Source: Pararoseomonas sp. SCSIO 73927 (GTDB taxonomy: Bacteria; Pseudomonadota; Alphaproteobacteria; Acetobacterales; Acetobacteraceae). Taken from it: DNA of 64,000 nt. Below the pieces are notes generated by a model. That model saw nothing but the letters and a program-made list of their open reading frames with translations. It was not told the origin of the DNA and made no database searches. The stretch spans positions 620,001 through 684,000 of the forward strand of contig NZ_CP146232.1 in the NCBI RefSeq assembly GCF_037040815.1, in the 5' to 3' direction. The position numbers and the translations under genes are program-made. Below are positions 25,707 through 34,412 of the stretch, piece by piece; positions within the stretch are counted from its first letter, which is position 1; each line of letters opens with the position of its first letter.

Positions 25707-26861
25707 ATGGACGCCCTCACCCCCGCCAGTGCGCTCGCCTTCCCTGCGGAGGACGAGGCCATCCTTGCCCATCTCCGCGCCCTGATGCCCGCCATCGCGG
25801 CCCGCGCCGCGGCGCTGGACACCATGGACTCCGCCCTGCCGGAGGAGGACGTGGCGGTGCTGGCCGAGGCGGGGCTGCTGACCGCCCCCCTGCCCCGCGC
25901 CCTCGGCGGCCAGGGCTGGGGCAGCGAGCCTTCCGGGGCGGAGGCGCTCTTCGAGGCGCTGCGGCTGGTCGGCCGCGCCAGCCTGCCGCTGGGCCGGCTC
26001 TACGAAGGGCACGTCAACGCCATCCGGCTGGTGGCGGAGCACGGGACCCCCGACCAGCACGCCGCCGCGGCAGAGGCCGCGCGGGGCGGCGCGCTCTTCG
26101 GCGTTTGGAACACGGAGCGGCCGGGGATCGACCTGCGCATCGACGCGGAGGGGATCCTGCGCGGCGGCAAGGTGCTCTGCTCCGGCGCCGGGCTGGTGGA
26201 ACGCGCCCTGGTCACGGGCCGCCACAACGGCGAGGGCCCGCAGCAGATGCTCCTCGTGCCGCTGGAGCGCGGGACGGAGCGGGCGGAGAGTTCCGAGTGG
26301 CGGGTGACGGGCATGCGCGCCTCCGCCACCGGCACGGTGATGATGGACGGCATCCCCGCCACGCCGGAGATCGTGCTCGGCGGTCCCGATTCCTACATGC
26401 GCCAGCCCGGCTTCTCCGGCGGCGCCTGGCGCTTCCTCGCCGTGCATCTCGGCGGGCTGGAGGCGGTGGCCGAGGCATTGCGGGAGCACCACGGCCGCAC
26501 CGGGCGCGGCGCGGACCCGCACCAGGCCGCCCGCTTCGGGCAGGTGCTGACGGCGGCCGAGACCGCGCGCCTCTGGGTGCTGAACGCCGCCCGGATGGCG
26601 GAGGAGGAATCGGCCGAGCCCGCGCGGATCATCGCCTACGTCGATCTCGCGCGCGGCGCGGTGGAGCGGGCGGCGCTCGACGTGCTGGAGCTGGCGCAGC
26701 GCTCCATCGGGCTGCAGGCCTTCACCCGCGCCAACCCGGTGGAGCGGATGATGCGCGACCTCGCCACCTACCTCCGCCAGCCTGCGCCGGACCGCGCCCT
26801 GGTGGCGGGCGCGGCGGCCGGGCTGAGCTCCGCCGAGGCCGTGGGCGACATGTGGCCGTGA
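25707..26861 (+). CDS. Acyl-CoA dehydrogenase-like protein, first gene of a glycan-modification cassette
   Basis: The 384-residue flavoprotein-like sequence has the three-domain acyl-CoA dehydrogenase order. The helical N-domain contains DVAVLAEAGLLTAPLPRALG. The beta-domain is recognisable from GALFGVWNTERPGI to MRASATGTVMMDGI. The C-terminal helices end with LQAFTRANPVERMMRDLATY. The usual EGTxxI flavin-contact motif near the C-terminus is replaced by LRQPAPDRALVAG, so it is a divergent subgroup, and its substrate may not be a beta-oxidation acyl-CoA. Its TGA overlaps the GTG of the deacetylase gene (GTGA). Context suggests a lipid or acyl part on a glycan; this is inference. Confidence 0.82.
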   Translation: MDALTPASALAFPAEDEAILAHLRALMPAIAARAAALDTMDSALPEEDVAVLAEAGLLTAPLPRALGGQGWGSEPSGAEALFEALRLVGRASLPLGRLYEGHVNAIRLVAEHGTPDQHAAAAEAARGGALFGVWNTERPGIDLRIDAEGILRGGKVLCSGAGLVERALVTGRHNGEGPQQMLLVPLERGTERAESSEWRVTGMRASATGTVMMDGIPATPEIVLGGPDSYMRQPGFSGGAWRFLAVHLGGLEAVAEALREHHGRTGRGADPHQAARFGQVLTAAETARLWVLNAARMAEEESAEPARIIAYVDLARGAVERAALDVLELAQRSIGLQAFTRANPVERMMRDLATYLRQPAPDRALVAGAAAGLSSAEAVGDMWP

Positions 26862-27601
26862 GGGCAAGCGACTTCCTGCGCGAGGCCGAGGCGCTCCCCC
26901 TCGTGCCGTTGGAGGCGCTGGTGCCGGAGGGCGGCGTGCTCGTGCTCGCCCCACACCCCGACGACGAATCCCTGGGCTGCGGCGGCCTCCTGGCCGCGAT
27001 GGCCGCGGCGGGCCGCCCGGCGCGCGTGGTCGTGATGTCGGACGGCGCGGGATCGCACCCGAACTCCCGCACCCATCCCGGCCCCGTGCTGCGCGAACTG
27101 CGGCGCGAGGAGGCGATTGAGGCGACGGAGGAGCTGGGCGTTCCGCCGCCGCTCTTCCTCGACCTGCCCGACGGCGACGTGCCGGTCGCCGGCACGCGCT
27201 TCGAGGAAGCGGTTCTCGCGGTGATCGCCGCCGCCGAGGGGCTCGGCACGATCGCCGCCACCATCGGTCTCGATCCGCACAAGGATCACGAGGCGACCTG
27301 GGCCATCGCGAAGGAGGCCGCGGGCCGCGCGGGGCTGCGCCTGCTCGGCTATCCCGTGTGGAGCTGGCGCCACCTCTACCCCGCCATGGCGCCGGTCGCG
27401 CCGGCGGAAGTGCCCGCGCCGCCGCGCGGCATGCGGCTCGACGTCTCCGCGCAGCTGGAGACGAAGCGTCGCGCCGTGATGGCGCATCGCAGCCAGGTGA
27501 CGCGGCTGATCGAGGACGATCCCTCGGGCTTCATCCTCTCCCCCGCCGTGCTCTCCGTGCTGGTGCGGCCCTTCGAGGTGTACCTGGAGGAGGCCGCGTG
27601 A
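26858..27601 (+). CDS. PIG-L/LmbE-family deacetylase
   Basis: The 247-residue protein has the zinc motif APHPDDESLGCGG and the downstream zinc histidine in DPHKDHEATW. These define PIG-L/LmbE N-deacetylases, which remove acetyl groups from GlcNAc-type sugars or related amides. The start is a GTG overlapping the previous TGA, the only start compatible with the domain beginning at residue about 20. Its own TGA overlaps the GTG of the methyltransferase gene. Neighbouring glycosyltransferases make a GlcNAc-containing glycan or glycolipid the likely substrate. Confidence 0.9.
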   Translation: MRASDFLREAEALPLVPLEALVPEGGVLVLAPHPDDESLGCGGLLAAMAAAGRPARVVVMSDGAGSHPNSRTHPGPVLRELRREEAIEATEELGVPPPLFLDLPDGDVPVAGTRFEEAVLAVIAAAEGLGTIAATIGLDPHKDHEATWAIAKEAAGRAGLRLLGYPVWSWRHLYPAMAPVAPAEVPAPPRGMRLDVSAQLETKRRAVMAHRSQVTRLIEDDPSGFILSPAVLSVLVRPFEVYLEEAA

Positions 27602-28191
27602 AGGCGCCCGGCGAGAGCTTCACCCCGGAGTTCTTCGAGGAGTTCTACGCGAAGAACCCGGACCCCTGGCGTTTCAAGACCTCGCCCTACGAACGGGAAA
27701 AGTACGCCGCCACCCTCAACGCCCTGCCGCGCGAGCGCTACGAGAGCGCCTTCGAGCTCGGCTGCTCCATCGGCGTGCTCACGCGTCTCCTCGCGCCCCG
27801 CTGCGCGCGTCTTCTCGCCGTTGACGGCGCGGAGGCACCGCTGGCGGAAGCGCGCGAGAACCTGGCGGAGATGCCCTGGGTGGAGATCCGCCGCGCGCAT
27901 GTTCCCGCGGACTGGCCGGAAGGCGGAAGCTTCGACCTCATCCTGCTCTCCGAGGTGCTCTACTTCCTCAACCCCGCCGACCTGCACACCGTGACGGACC
28001 AGGCTCTGCGCGCGCTGCGCCCGGGCGGCGACGTCGTGCTGGTGCACTGGCTGCCGCCCGCCGAACCGCCCTTCCCGCAGACCGGCGACGAGGCGGTGCA
28101 GGGCTTCCTCGCGCGCGCCGGCGACGCGCTGCAACCGCTGGTGGCGCAGCGCGAGGAGCAGTACCGGCTCGACGTGCTGCGCCGCGCGTGA
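27598..28191 (+). CDS. NodS-like SAM-dependent methyltransferase
   Basis: The 197-residue class I methyltransferase begins EFFEEFYAKNPDPWRFKTSP, which resembles the NodS group. The SAM-binding motif I is SAFELGCSIGVLTRLL, motif II is LLAVDGAEAPLAEA and motif IV is FDLILLSEVLYFLNP. NodS N-methylates the deacetylated non-reducing glucosamine of Nod factors. Its place directly after a PIG-L deacetylase here fits methylation of a freshly exposed amine. The start is a GTG in a GTGA overlap. The function is inferred from family and position. Confidence 0.85.
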   Translation: MKAPGESFTPEFFEEFYAKNPDPWRFKTSPYEREKYAATLNALPRERYESAFELGCSIGVLTRLLAPRCARLLAVDGAEAPLAEARENLAEMPWVEIRRAHVPADWPEGGSFDLILLSEVLYFLNPADLHTVTDQALRALRPGGDVVLVHWLPPAEPPFPQTGDEAVQGFLARAGDALQPLVAQREEQYRLDVLRRA

Positions 28192-28342
28192 CGACAATTT
28201 CATCCGCGGGACCGCAACGCGGCCGGCCGCTCCCTCGCTTGCATCCGCGGTGCGCGCTCAACGCAGGTTACCTAATCCCGCCACATTCAAGCGCGACACA
28301 CCCCTGAGAAACGGCCCATCGCGGCCTACCGGAGAGACGACG

Positions 28343-29437
28343 TTGACGGCTGGCACAGCGCTGAGGATCGCGGTCGTCTCCCACCTGAAGTATCCGATCG
28401 CCGAACCCTTTCCGGGCGGGCTGGAGATGCACACGCACATGCTCGCCCGCCTGCTGAAGGCGCGCGGCCACGAGGTGACGCTCTTCGCCAGCGAGGGCTC
28501 GGACGCGGCGCTGAACCTGCGCGCCTACGGCCCGCCCACCGGCACGCCGACGAATGAGGCGGAGGCGGAGGCGACGGAGTTCGCCGAGCACCGCGCCTAC
28601 GACGCCATGATGGACGAGGTGGCCGCGGGCGGCTTCGACATCGTGCACAACAACGCCCTGCACTACCTGCCGCTCACCGCCGCCAGCCGCGTCAAGGCGC
28701 CGATGCTCACCGTGTTCCACACGCCGCCCTTCATGGAGCTGGAGAACGGCGTGCTGGAATGCACGCGGCCGGACATGCGCTACGTCGCCGTCTCCCATGC
28801 CGTGGAGGCGATGTGGAAGGATGTCGTCCGGGTGGACCACGTGATCTGCAACGGCATCGACCTCGACCTTTTCGCGGCGGGCACGAAAGCGCCGGCTTCG
28901 CCCCACGCCGTCTGGTCCGGCCGCATCGTGCCGGAGAAGGGCACGGACCTGGCCATCCGCGCCGCGCGCCGCGCCGGCATCCCGCTGCGCTTCGCCGGCC
29001 CCATCAGCGACACCGCCTTCTGGCACGAGAAGGTGCTGCCGCTGCTGGGCGAGGACGTGACCTATCTCGGTCACCTCAGCCACCGCGAGCTGTCGCGGGA
29101 GGTGGCGCGCGCCTCCGTCGCCCTCATCACCCCGCGCTTCGACGAGCCCTACGGGCTGGTGGTGGCGGAGGCCCTGGCCTGCGGCACCCCCATCGCCGGC
29201 TTCGCCCGCGGTGCCCTGCCGGAGCTGACGGATGAGAGGACGGGCTGCCTCGCCCCGCCGGACGACGTGGAGGCGCTGGCGGACTGCATCCCGCGCGCCG
29301 CCGCCCTCTCCCGCGCCGCCTGCCGGGCCCGGGCGGCGGCGCATTGCGACATGCACCGCATGGTGGACCGCTACGAGGCCCTGTACCATCAGGAGATCGC
29401 CCGCGCCGCCGCGGCAGGGGCCCTCGCCGCGAAGTAG
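28343..29437 (+). CDS. Glycosyltransferase family 4
   Basis: The 364-residue GT-B enzyme starts at a TTG (28343) preceded by GGAGA. The first strand RIAVVSHLKYPI and the glycine loop EPFPGGLEMHTHMLARLLKA lie 10-40 residues after it. The C-domain has GRIVPEKGTDLAIRAARRAG and the nucleotide-sugar motif TPRFDEPYGLVVAEALACGT. It transfers a sugar from an NDP donor to an unknown acceptor on the cytoplasmic side. A 151-bp gap separates it from the methyltransferase gene and may hold a second promoter of the cassette. The next gene follows after nine bases. Confidence 0.88.
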   Translation: MTAGTALRIAVVSHLKYPIAEPFPGGLEMHTHMLARLLKARGHEVTLFASEGSDAALNLRAYGPPTGTPTNEAEAEATEFAEHRAYDAMMDEVAAGGFDIVHNNALHYLPLTAASRVKAPMLTVFHTPPFMELENGVLECTRPDMRYVAVSHAVEAMWKDVVRVDHVICNGIDLDLFAAGTKAPASPHAVWSGRIVPEKGTDLAIRAARRAGIPLRFAGPISDTAFWHEKVLPLLGEDVTYLGHLSHRELSREVARASVALITPRFDEPYGLVVAEALACGTPIAGFARGALPELTDERTGCLAPPDDVEALADCIPRAAALSRAACRARAAAHCDMHRMVDRYEALYHQEIARAAAAGALAAK

Positions 29438-29446
29438 GACCCCCGC

Positions 29447-30469
29447 TTGAGCCCCGCCTGCGTCGTCTGCATCCCCGCGCGGAACGAGGCGGAGCGCATT
29501 CCGCGCCTGCTCCGCGCGCTCGCCGCGCAGGAGGGGACCGCACTGTTGCGCGTGCTGGTGCTGGCGAACAACTGCACGGACGACACCGCCAGGGCGGCGC
29601 GGCAGGGGGCCGCGCCATCCCTGGATCTGCGCGTGGAGGAAGCGTCGCTGCCGCCCGATCGCGCCCATGCCGGCGGGGCGCGCGGACTGGCGATGGAGCG
29701 CGGCGCCGCGTGGCTGCACGAGGTCGGCGCTGCGGAGGGCGTGCTGATCAGCACGGACGCCGATGCCGAGCCGCCGCCGCACTGGGTCGCCGCGAACCTT
29801 GCCGCGATCGCCGCAGGGGCGGAGGCGGTGGGCGGCGCCATCCGCATCCTGCCGGAACCCGGCGCCGCGGTGCCGGACTGGCTGGCCGCCGCCCAGGCCC
29901 GCGTGGCCCGCTACTGGGAAGCGGTGCGCGCCCTGGCCCACGCCATCGACCCGCTGCCGCACGACCCGCCGCCGCGCCACGGCGACCACACCGGCGCCAG
30001 CCTCGCCGTCACGCTCGCCGCCTTCGAGACGGCGGGCGGCGTGCCCCCCATCCCCACGGGCGAGGACAACGCGCTCGTCGCCGCGATCGAGCGCAACGGC
30101 GGCCGCCTGCGCCACCCGCCCGAGGTCTGGATCGCCGTCTCCGCGCGCGAGGACGGGCGCGCCAGCGGCGGCATGGCCGGCGAGATGCGCCGCTGGCGCG
30201 AGATGTCCGAGAGCGGCGCCCCGCACCTGCTGCCCGATGCCGCCTTCTGGCGCGCCCTCTTCCTCCGCAACCGCGCGCTGCGCGATTCCTGGCCCCGCGG
30301 CGATGCACCCGTCGCCGGCGCCGATCCCGCCCTCCTCGCCCGCACGGCGCGGGAGAGCGCGAACGCCATCGCCTTCGTGAAGCGCGCCGAGCCCCACCTG
30401 CCACCGCTGACGCCGGAGTGGCAGGAGATCGCGCGCGCCACGCAGGAGCTGGAGGCGATGGCGCGGTGA
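29447..30469 (+). CDS. Glycosyltransferase family 2
   Basis: The 340-residue GT-A enzyme begins at TTG 29447 with ACVVCIPARNEAERIPRLLR. It has the DxD metal motif in LISTDADAEPPPHWVAAN and an acceptor region around GDHTGASLAVTLAAFETAGG and PTGEDNALVAAIERNGGR. It has no membrane segments, unlike NodC, so it is a soluble or peripheral transferase. The TTG start gives the first strand directly; no ATG lies near. Its TGA overlaps the next gene by GTGA. Confidence 0.87.
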   Translation: MSPACVVCIPARNEAERIPRLLRALAAQEGTALLRVLVLANNCTDDTARAARQGAAPSLDLRVEEASLPPDRAHAGGARGLAMERGAAWLHEVGAAEGVLISTDADAEPPPHWVAANLAAIAAGAEAVGGAIRILPEPGAAVPDWLAAAQARVARYWEAVRALAHAIDPLPHDPPPRHGDHTGASLAVTLAAFETAGGVPPIPTGEDNALVAAIERNGGRLRHPPEVWIAVSAREDGRASGGMAGEMRRWREMSESGAPHLLPDAAFWRALFLRNRALRDSWPRGDAPVAGADPALLARTARESANAIAFVKRAEPHLPPLTPEWQEIARATQELEAMAR

Positions 30470-31482
30470 GGCCGGTCGGCTACTACGTCCACCATCACGG
30501 CATGGGCCACTGGCACCGCGCCGCCGCCCTGGCGCGGCACATGCGCCACCCCGTCACGCTCATCGGCACCGTGGCAGAGCCGCGCGAGGCCCCCTGCCCC
30601 GTCCTCGCCCTGCCCGACGACGCCGGCGCCGATCCGCGCAACGGCGACCCCGCCGGCGTGCCCGGCCTGCACTACGCGCCCGTCCACCACGAGGGCATGC
30701 GCGCCCGCGGCGCCATTATGGCGGAGTGGATCGCGCGGGAACGCCCGGCGCTGATGGTGGTGGACGTCTCCGTGGAGGTGGCGGTGCTCTCCCGCCTCCT
30801 CTCCACGCCCTTCCTCTACTTCCGCCTCGCCGGCACGCGGGACGACCCGCCGCACCTCACCGCCTTCCGCGCCGCCGAGGCGTTGATCGCCCCCTTCCCC
30901 GACGCGCTGGAGGATCCCGCCACGCCCGACTGGATGCGGGCGAAGACCTTCCACGCCGGCTTCCTCTCCGGCGGCGGCGCCGCGCCCCTCTCAGGCGGCG
31001 GCATCGTTGCGGCTTTCGGGCGCGGCGGCGCGGGCGGGGATGCTTCTGCCCTGGCCGCCGCCGCGCGCGCCGTGCCGGACCGGCGATGGCGCGTCCTCGG
31101 CCCCGTCTCCGGAAGCGCCGACCTGCCGCCCAACCTGGAGCTGCTGGGCTGGCGCGAGGACGCGAGCGCGATCCTGGCGGAGGCCGACCTTGTCATCGGC
31201 GGCGGTGGGGACGGGCTGGTGGCGGAGGTCGCGGCCCTCGGCAAGCGTTTCCTCTGCCTGCCGGAGCCGCGCCCCTTCGACGAGCAGGGAGTCAAGGCCC
31301 GCCGCCTGGCCGCCATGGGCGCGGCCGTGGTGCGGGAGGAGTGGCCGCAAGACTGGACGGACACCATCGCCGCCGCACTCGCGCTGGACCCCGCACGCAT
31401 CGCGGCGCTGCACGATCCGCAGGCCATGGCGCGCACCGCCGCCTTCATCGACGGGGTCGCGGCGCGCTTCGACGCCCTCTAG
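30466..31482 (+). CDS. MurG-like GT-B glycosyltransferase
   Basis: The 338-residue protein opens with GYYVHHHGMGHWHRAAALAR, the glycine/histidine-rich loop of GT28-like enzymes. Its C-domain carries LVIGGGGDGLVAEVAALGKR and LPEPRPFDEQGVKARRLAAM, which hold the nucleotide sugar in MurG-type transferases. The GTG start overlaps the stop of the GT2 gene. It is the last gene of the cassette and its stop overlaps that of the convergent carboxypeptidase gene by four bases (CTAG). Donor and acceptor are unknown. Confidence 0.82.
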   Translation: MRPVGYYVHHHGMGHWHRAAALARHMRHPVTLIGTVAEPREAPCPVLALPDDAGADPRNGDPAGVPGLHYAPVHHEGMRARGAIMAEWIARERPALMVVDVSVEVAVLSRLLSTPFLYFRLAGTRDDPPHLTAFRAAEALIAPFPDALEDPATPDWMRAKTFHAGFLSGGGAAPLSGGGIVAAFGRGGAGGDASALAAAARAVPDRRWRVLGPVSGSADLPPNLELLGWREDASAILAEADLVIGGGGDGLVAEVAALGKRFLCLPEPRPFDEQGVKARRLAAMGAAVVREEWPQDWTDTIAAALALDPARIAALHDPQAMARTAAFIDGVAARFDAL

Positions 31483-32702
31483 CCCCCCGGCGCGACGGCC
31501 ATGCACGGCCCGCGCGCCCCGCGGCAGACCTGCCGCGCCGCCTCCTGCGAGAGCCCTGTCACGCGCGCGCGCCAGAGCCAGCCGGACCGCACCCGCACGC
31601 GCCGCAACTCCACTGCCCCGCCCCGCGCGGCGGCTCGCCGCGCCGCCGCCCCGGCCGGCCCGCGATCCGCGTAGGCGCCCACCTGCACCGCCCAACGCCC
31701 CGCCGCGCGCGGCACCTGCCGTGCCACCGGACGCGGCATGGAAACGCGCCGCACGCGGGGTGCCACGGCGGGGCGCGGCACCGGCCGCAGCGCGGGCGCG
31801 ATCGCGGCGGCCTGCGCGGCACCGACGAGCCGTAGCCCGCCGCGCGACGCCATCATCGTGCCGCCCGGCAGCGCGCCCGGCGTCTCGAAGCCATGGTCCA
31901 GCAGCGCCATCACGTGCGCGTCGCGCGCGGCCCCGGTGGCGCCGCCGAACATCACCGCCACCAGCCGCCTGCCGTCGCGCACGGCGCTGGCGGCCAGGTT
32001 GTAGCCGCTGGCGTCGATGTAGCCCGTTTTGATCCCGTCCGCGCCGTCATAGGCCGTAAGGAGACGGTTGTGGTTGCCGATGGTCTGCCCCCGCCACGCG
32101 AAGGCGGAGGCGCTGAAATACGCGTAGCGGCCCGGGAAGTCCTGAATCAGCCGGCGGCTGAGGATCGCGATGTCGCGCGCCGTCGACACCTGTCCGCGGT
32201 CCGGCAGGCCGGAGGCGTTGCGGAAGGTCGTGCGCGTCATTCCCATCGCGCGCGCCCTGCGCGTCATCATCCGCGCGAAGGCGGCCTCGCTGCCGCCGAG
32301 GTGCTCGCCCAGCGCGGCGGCCGCATCGTTGGCAGATCGCGTGACGAGCGCCATCATCGCGTCCCCGACCGAGATGGTGGAGCCCGCGCGCAGCCCGAGC
32401 TTCGAGGGCGGACGGCTCGCGGCGTGGCGCGAGACGCGGATGCGCGTAGACTCCGCCACCGCTCCCCGCCGCAGCGCCTCAAAGGCGAGGTACAGCGTCA
32501 TCATCTTCGTCATGGAGGCCGGGTACCGCCGCGCATCCGCGTTCGCGGCGAAGAGCACCTCGCCCGTCCCCGCATCCTGCACGATCGCGGCGTAGCGCCG
32601 GTCGCCCGATTGCGCGCGCGCCGGCAGCGCGAGCCCGATCGCGGCCGCGCACAGCAGGGCGCAGGCCGTGCGCCATCGGATGGCGCGGCTGGAAGGCGGC
32701 AT
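31479..32702 (-). CDS. D-alanyl-D-alanine carboxypeptidase with C-terminal SPOR-like domain
   Basis: The 407-residue protein has a signal peptide (IRWRTACALLCAAAIGLALP, cleavage at ARAQ) and a low-molecular-weight PBP domain. The catalytic motifs are SMTK, SAN (in RSANDAAAALGE) and KTG (in DGIKTGYIDASG). A Pro/Arg-rich linker leads to a C-terminal segment AGRWAVQVGAYADRGPAGAA, typical of SPOR domains that bind glycan strands at division sites. It trims the terminal D-Ala of peptidoglycan stem peptides in the periplasm. The ATG at 32702 is chosen because the leader begins there. Confidence 0.9.
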   Translation of the reverse strand: MPPSSRAIRWRTACALLCAAAIGLALPARAQSGDRRYAAIVQDAGTGEVLFAANADARRYPASMTKMMTLYLAFEALRRGAVAESTRIRVSRHAASRPPSKLGLRAGSTISVGDAMMALVTRSANDAAAALGEHLGGSEAAFARMMTRRARAMGMTRTTFRNASGLPDRGQVSTARDIAILSRRLIQDFPGRYAYFSASAFAWRGQTIGNHNRLLTAYDGADGIKTGYIDASGYNLAASAVRDGRRLVAVMFGGATGAARDAHVMALLDHGFETPGALPGGTMMASRGGLRLVGAAQAAAIAPALRPVPRPAVAPRVRRVSMPRPVARQVPRAAGRWAVQVGAYADRGPAGAAARRAAARGGAVELRRVRVRSGWLWRARVTGLSQEAARQVCRGARGPCMAVAPGG

Positions 32703-33122
32703 GGCAAGGATCCCCCAACGTCGCGGGCGCCTCCGCACCGGCCCGCGAGCTCTGTCCCCGCCGAGCCCCCCCGGCCCGACGGATCGGCACCGCGGATGGG
32801 CGGGCAACGCGATCCCGCCCGGCTCTTGCGCCGCGACGCGCGCAGCATGGCGCTCCCGTCCACCGCCAGGAAGCGCGGCGGGCGGAATGTCAGGGAGAAA
32901 TACCGTCCGACACGCAATGTCACGCGCGGGCGCGAGATCCGCGTGCGGACTGTTGCGCGCGGGCCAGGGTCAAGCCCGCGCACGGCACGGCACGGCTCAA
33001 CAAACCGCAAGCGCCCCGCACCGGCGCGCCGCGCCTTGCCCCGCGGGCATCGGCAGCTATCCTCCCGCGCCGCCGGCGCACCGGTTGCGCGGCCCGCCCG
33101 TCACCTCGTGGAAGCCCCGCGC
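32703..33122. other. Divergent intergenic region
   Basis: About 420 bp separate the carboxypeptidase gene and the secreted-protein gene, both transcribed outwards. I find no coding frame with plausible composition, no RNA gene and no strong palindrome. Promoters for both genes must lie here, but none can be pinned down by eye at this G+C content. Confidence 0.4.
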
Positions 33123-34406
33123 TTGCGCCTGATCCGCCTCGCCGTCCTGCTCATCCCCGTCCACATTGTCACCGCCGGCGCAGCGCCCGCGCGCGGCAGC
33201 GCATCGCCGGCAAGGGCGGAGGCGTCGGTGGAGGCGCGCACGCCGTCGGAGCAGGACATCCTTTTCGCATACCACCGGATGCGCGGCACGGAGCCCGACT
33301 TCCGCCTCCTCGCGGAGGCCGACGTGGACGGCCGCCCGCCCGCGGCGCGTCCCCCGCGCGATCCCGAGCGCGAGCGGCGCTACCTCCTCGTCCTCGCGGA
33401 GCGTCGCCTGCGCGCGAACTTCGCCGCCTTCGACCTGGACCGCCCTTTCCGCCTCCATGCCGCCGCCGACATCCTCGGCTACGACGCGGAGCGCGGCGGC
33501 GTCCCGCTGCGCTCCGGCGTGTTCCGCGGCCTCTCCATGCGCGACGCGACGGATGGAGGGCGCGGCTTCACGCTGCGGTTCCGCAACCCCGACGCGATCC
33601 GCACCATTCCCGCCGCGGGGCCGCAGGCCGCAGGAAAGCTGCTGGAGGATGCGGGCCTCGCCTCCCTCGGCAACTGGGCGGGGCCGGGCACCCTCACGAT
33701 CGACTTCGTCTTCGCCGGCGCTCTGCCGCTCCTGGCGGATCTTCACGACACGCCGATCCTGGCCGAGATCGTCGCCGCGCGCGTCGAGAGCGACGCCGGC
33801 CGCCCGCTGCACCGCTTCACCTCCGTCGGCTCCCGTGCCGCCGCGGCGGAGGCGCGGCGCGCGGGCGCCCCGCCGCTGCGCAACGCCGAACTGGCGGGAC
33901 TGCGCATCGACATGCCGCTGGCCGAAGCGCGCCGCGCCGCGCTCCGGGAGCATTCCCAACCGCTCGCCTCCGGCTTCTTCGACGCGCCGCCGCGGCCGGA
34001 GCGCCGCGACGCCCCGGCGCCGCGCTGCTCCCGCGCGCTCGTGGCGGACATCCGCGCCTTCGGCCTCCCTCTCGCGCCCGGGGATTCCTACGCCGCCTGC
34101 CTGTCCTTCACCGCGGAGAGCGCGGAAGGCGACGTCTCCGAGATCACCTGGGTCCGCTTCCTCCCCGGCGCCTCCCCGGCCGCCCTGCGCGCCGATCTGG
34201 AACGGGAGCACGGCCTCCCCGAGGAGCTGACGAACGGCGAGATCGCCTGGATCGGCGGTGATCCCGGGCGGGCGGACCGCCGCGCGCTCCTCGAGATGCG
34301 CGCCGACATGGTCGAGCTGCAGGAGGGCGGGCCGGAGCGCGGGCCCGGCACGCTCCTCGCCCTCACGCTCCGCCGCCTCTCCCTGCCCGCCGGAACCGAG
34401 GGCTGA
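33123..34406 (+). CDS. Secreted protein of unknown function
   Basis: The 427-residue protein has a signal peptide (RLIRLAVLLIPVHIVTAGAA). Its mature part is rich in Ala and Arg, with recognisable order rather than low complexity: DILFAYHRMRGTEPDFRLLA, FAAFDLDRPFRLHAAADILG, LTIDFVFAGALPLLADLHDT and LAGLRIDMPLAEARRAALRE. The last resembles a repeat in which small domains map sequence polymorphism, but I cannot name the family. The start is a TTG at 33123; a GTG at 33108 is possible. It is convergent with the PEP-carboxylase-like gene, seven bases away. It is probably periplasmic. Confidence 0.65.
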   Translation: MRLIRLAVLLIPVHIVTAGAAPARGSASPARAEASVEARTPSEQDILFAYHRMRGTEPDFRLLAEADVDGRPPAARPPRDPERERRYLLVLAERRLRANFAAFDLDRPFRLHAAADILGYDAERGGVPLRSGVFRGLSMRDATDGGRGFTLRFRNPDAIRTIPAAGPQAAGKLLEDAGLASLGNWAGPGTLTIDFVFAGALPLLADLHDTPILAEIVAARVESDAGRPLHRFTSVGSRAAAAEARRAGAPPLRNAELAGLRIDMPLAEARRAALREHSQPLASGFFDAPPRPERRDAPAPRCSRALVADIRAFGLPLAPGDSYAACLSFTAESAEGDVSEITWVRFLPGASPAALRADLEREHGLPEELTNGEIAWIGGDPGRADRRALLEMRADMVELQEGGPERGPGTLLALTLRRLSLPAGTEG

Positions 34407-34412
34407 CGCGCC

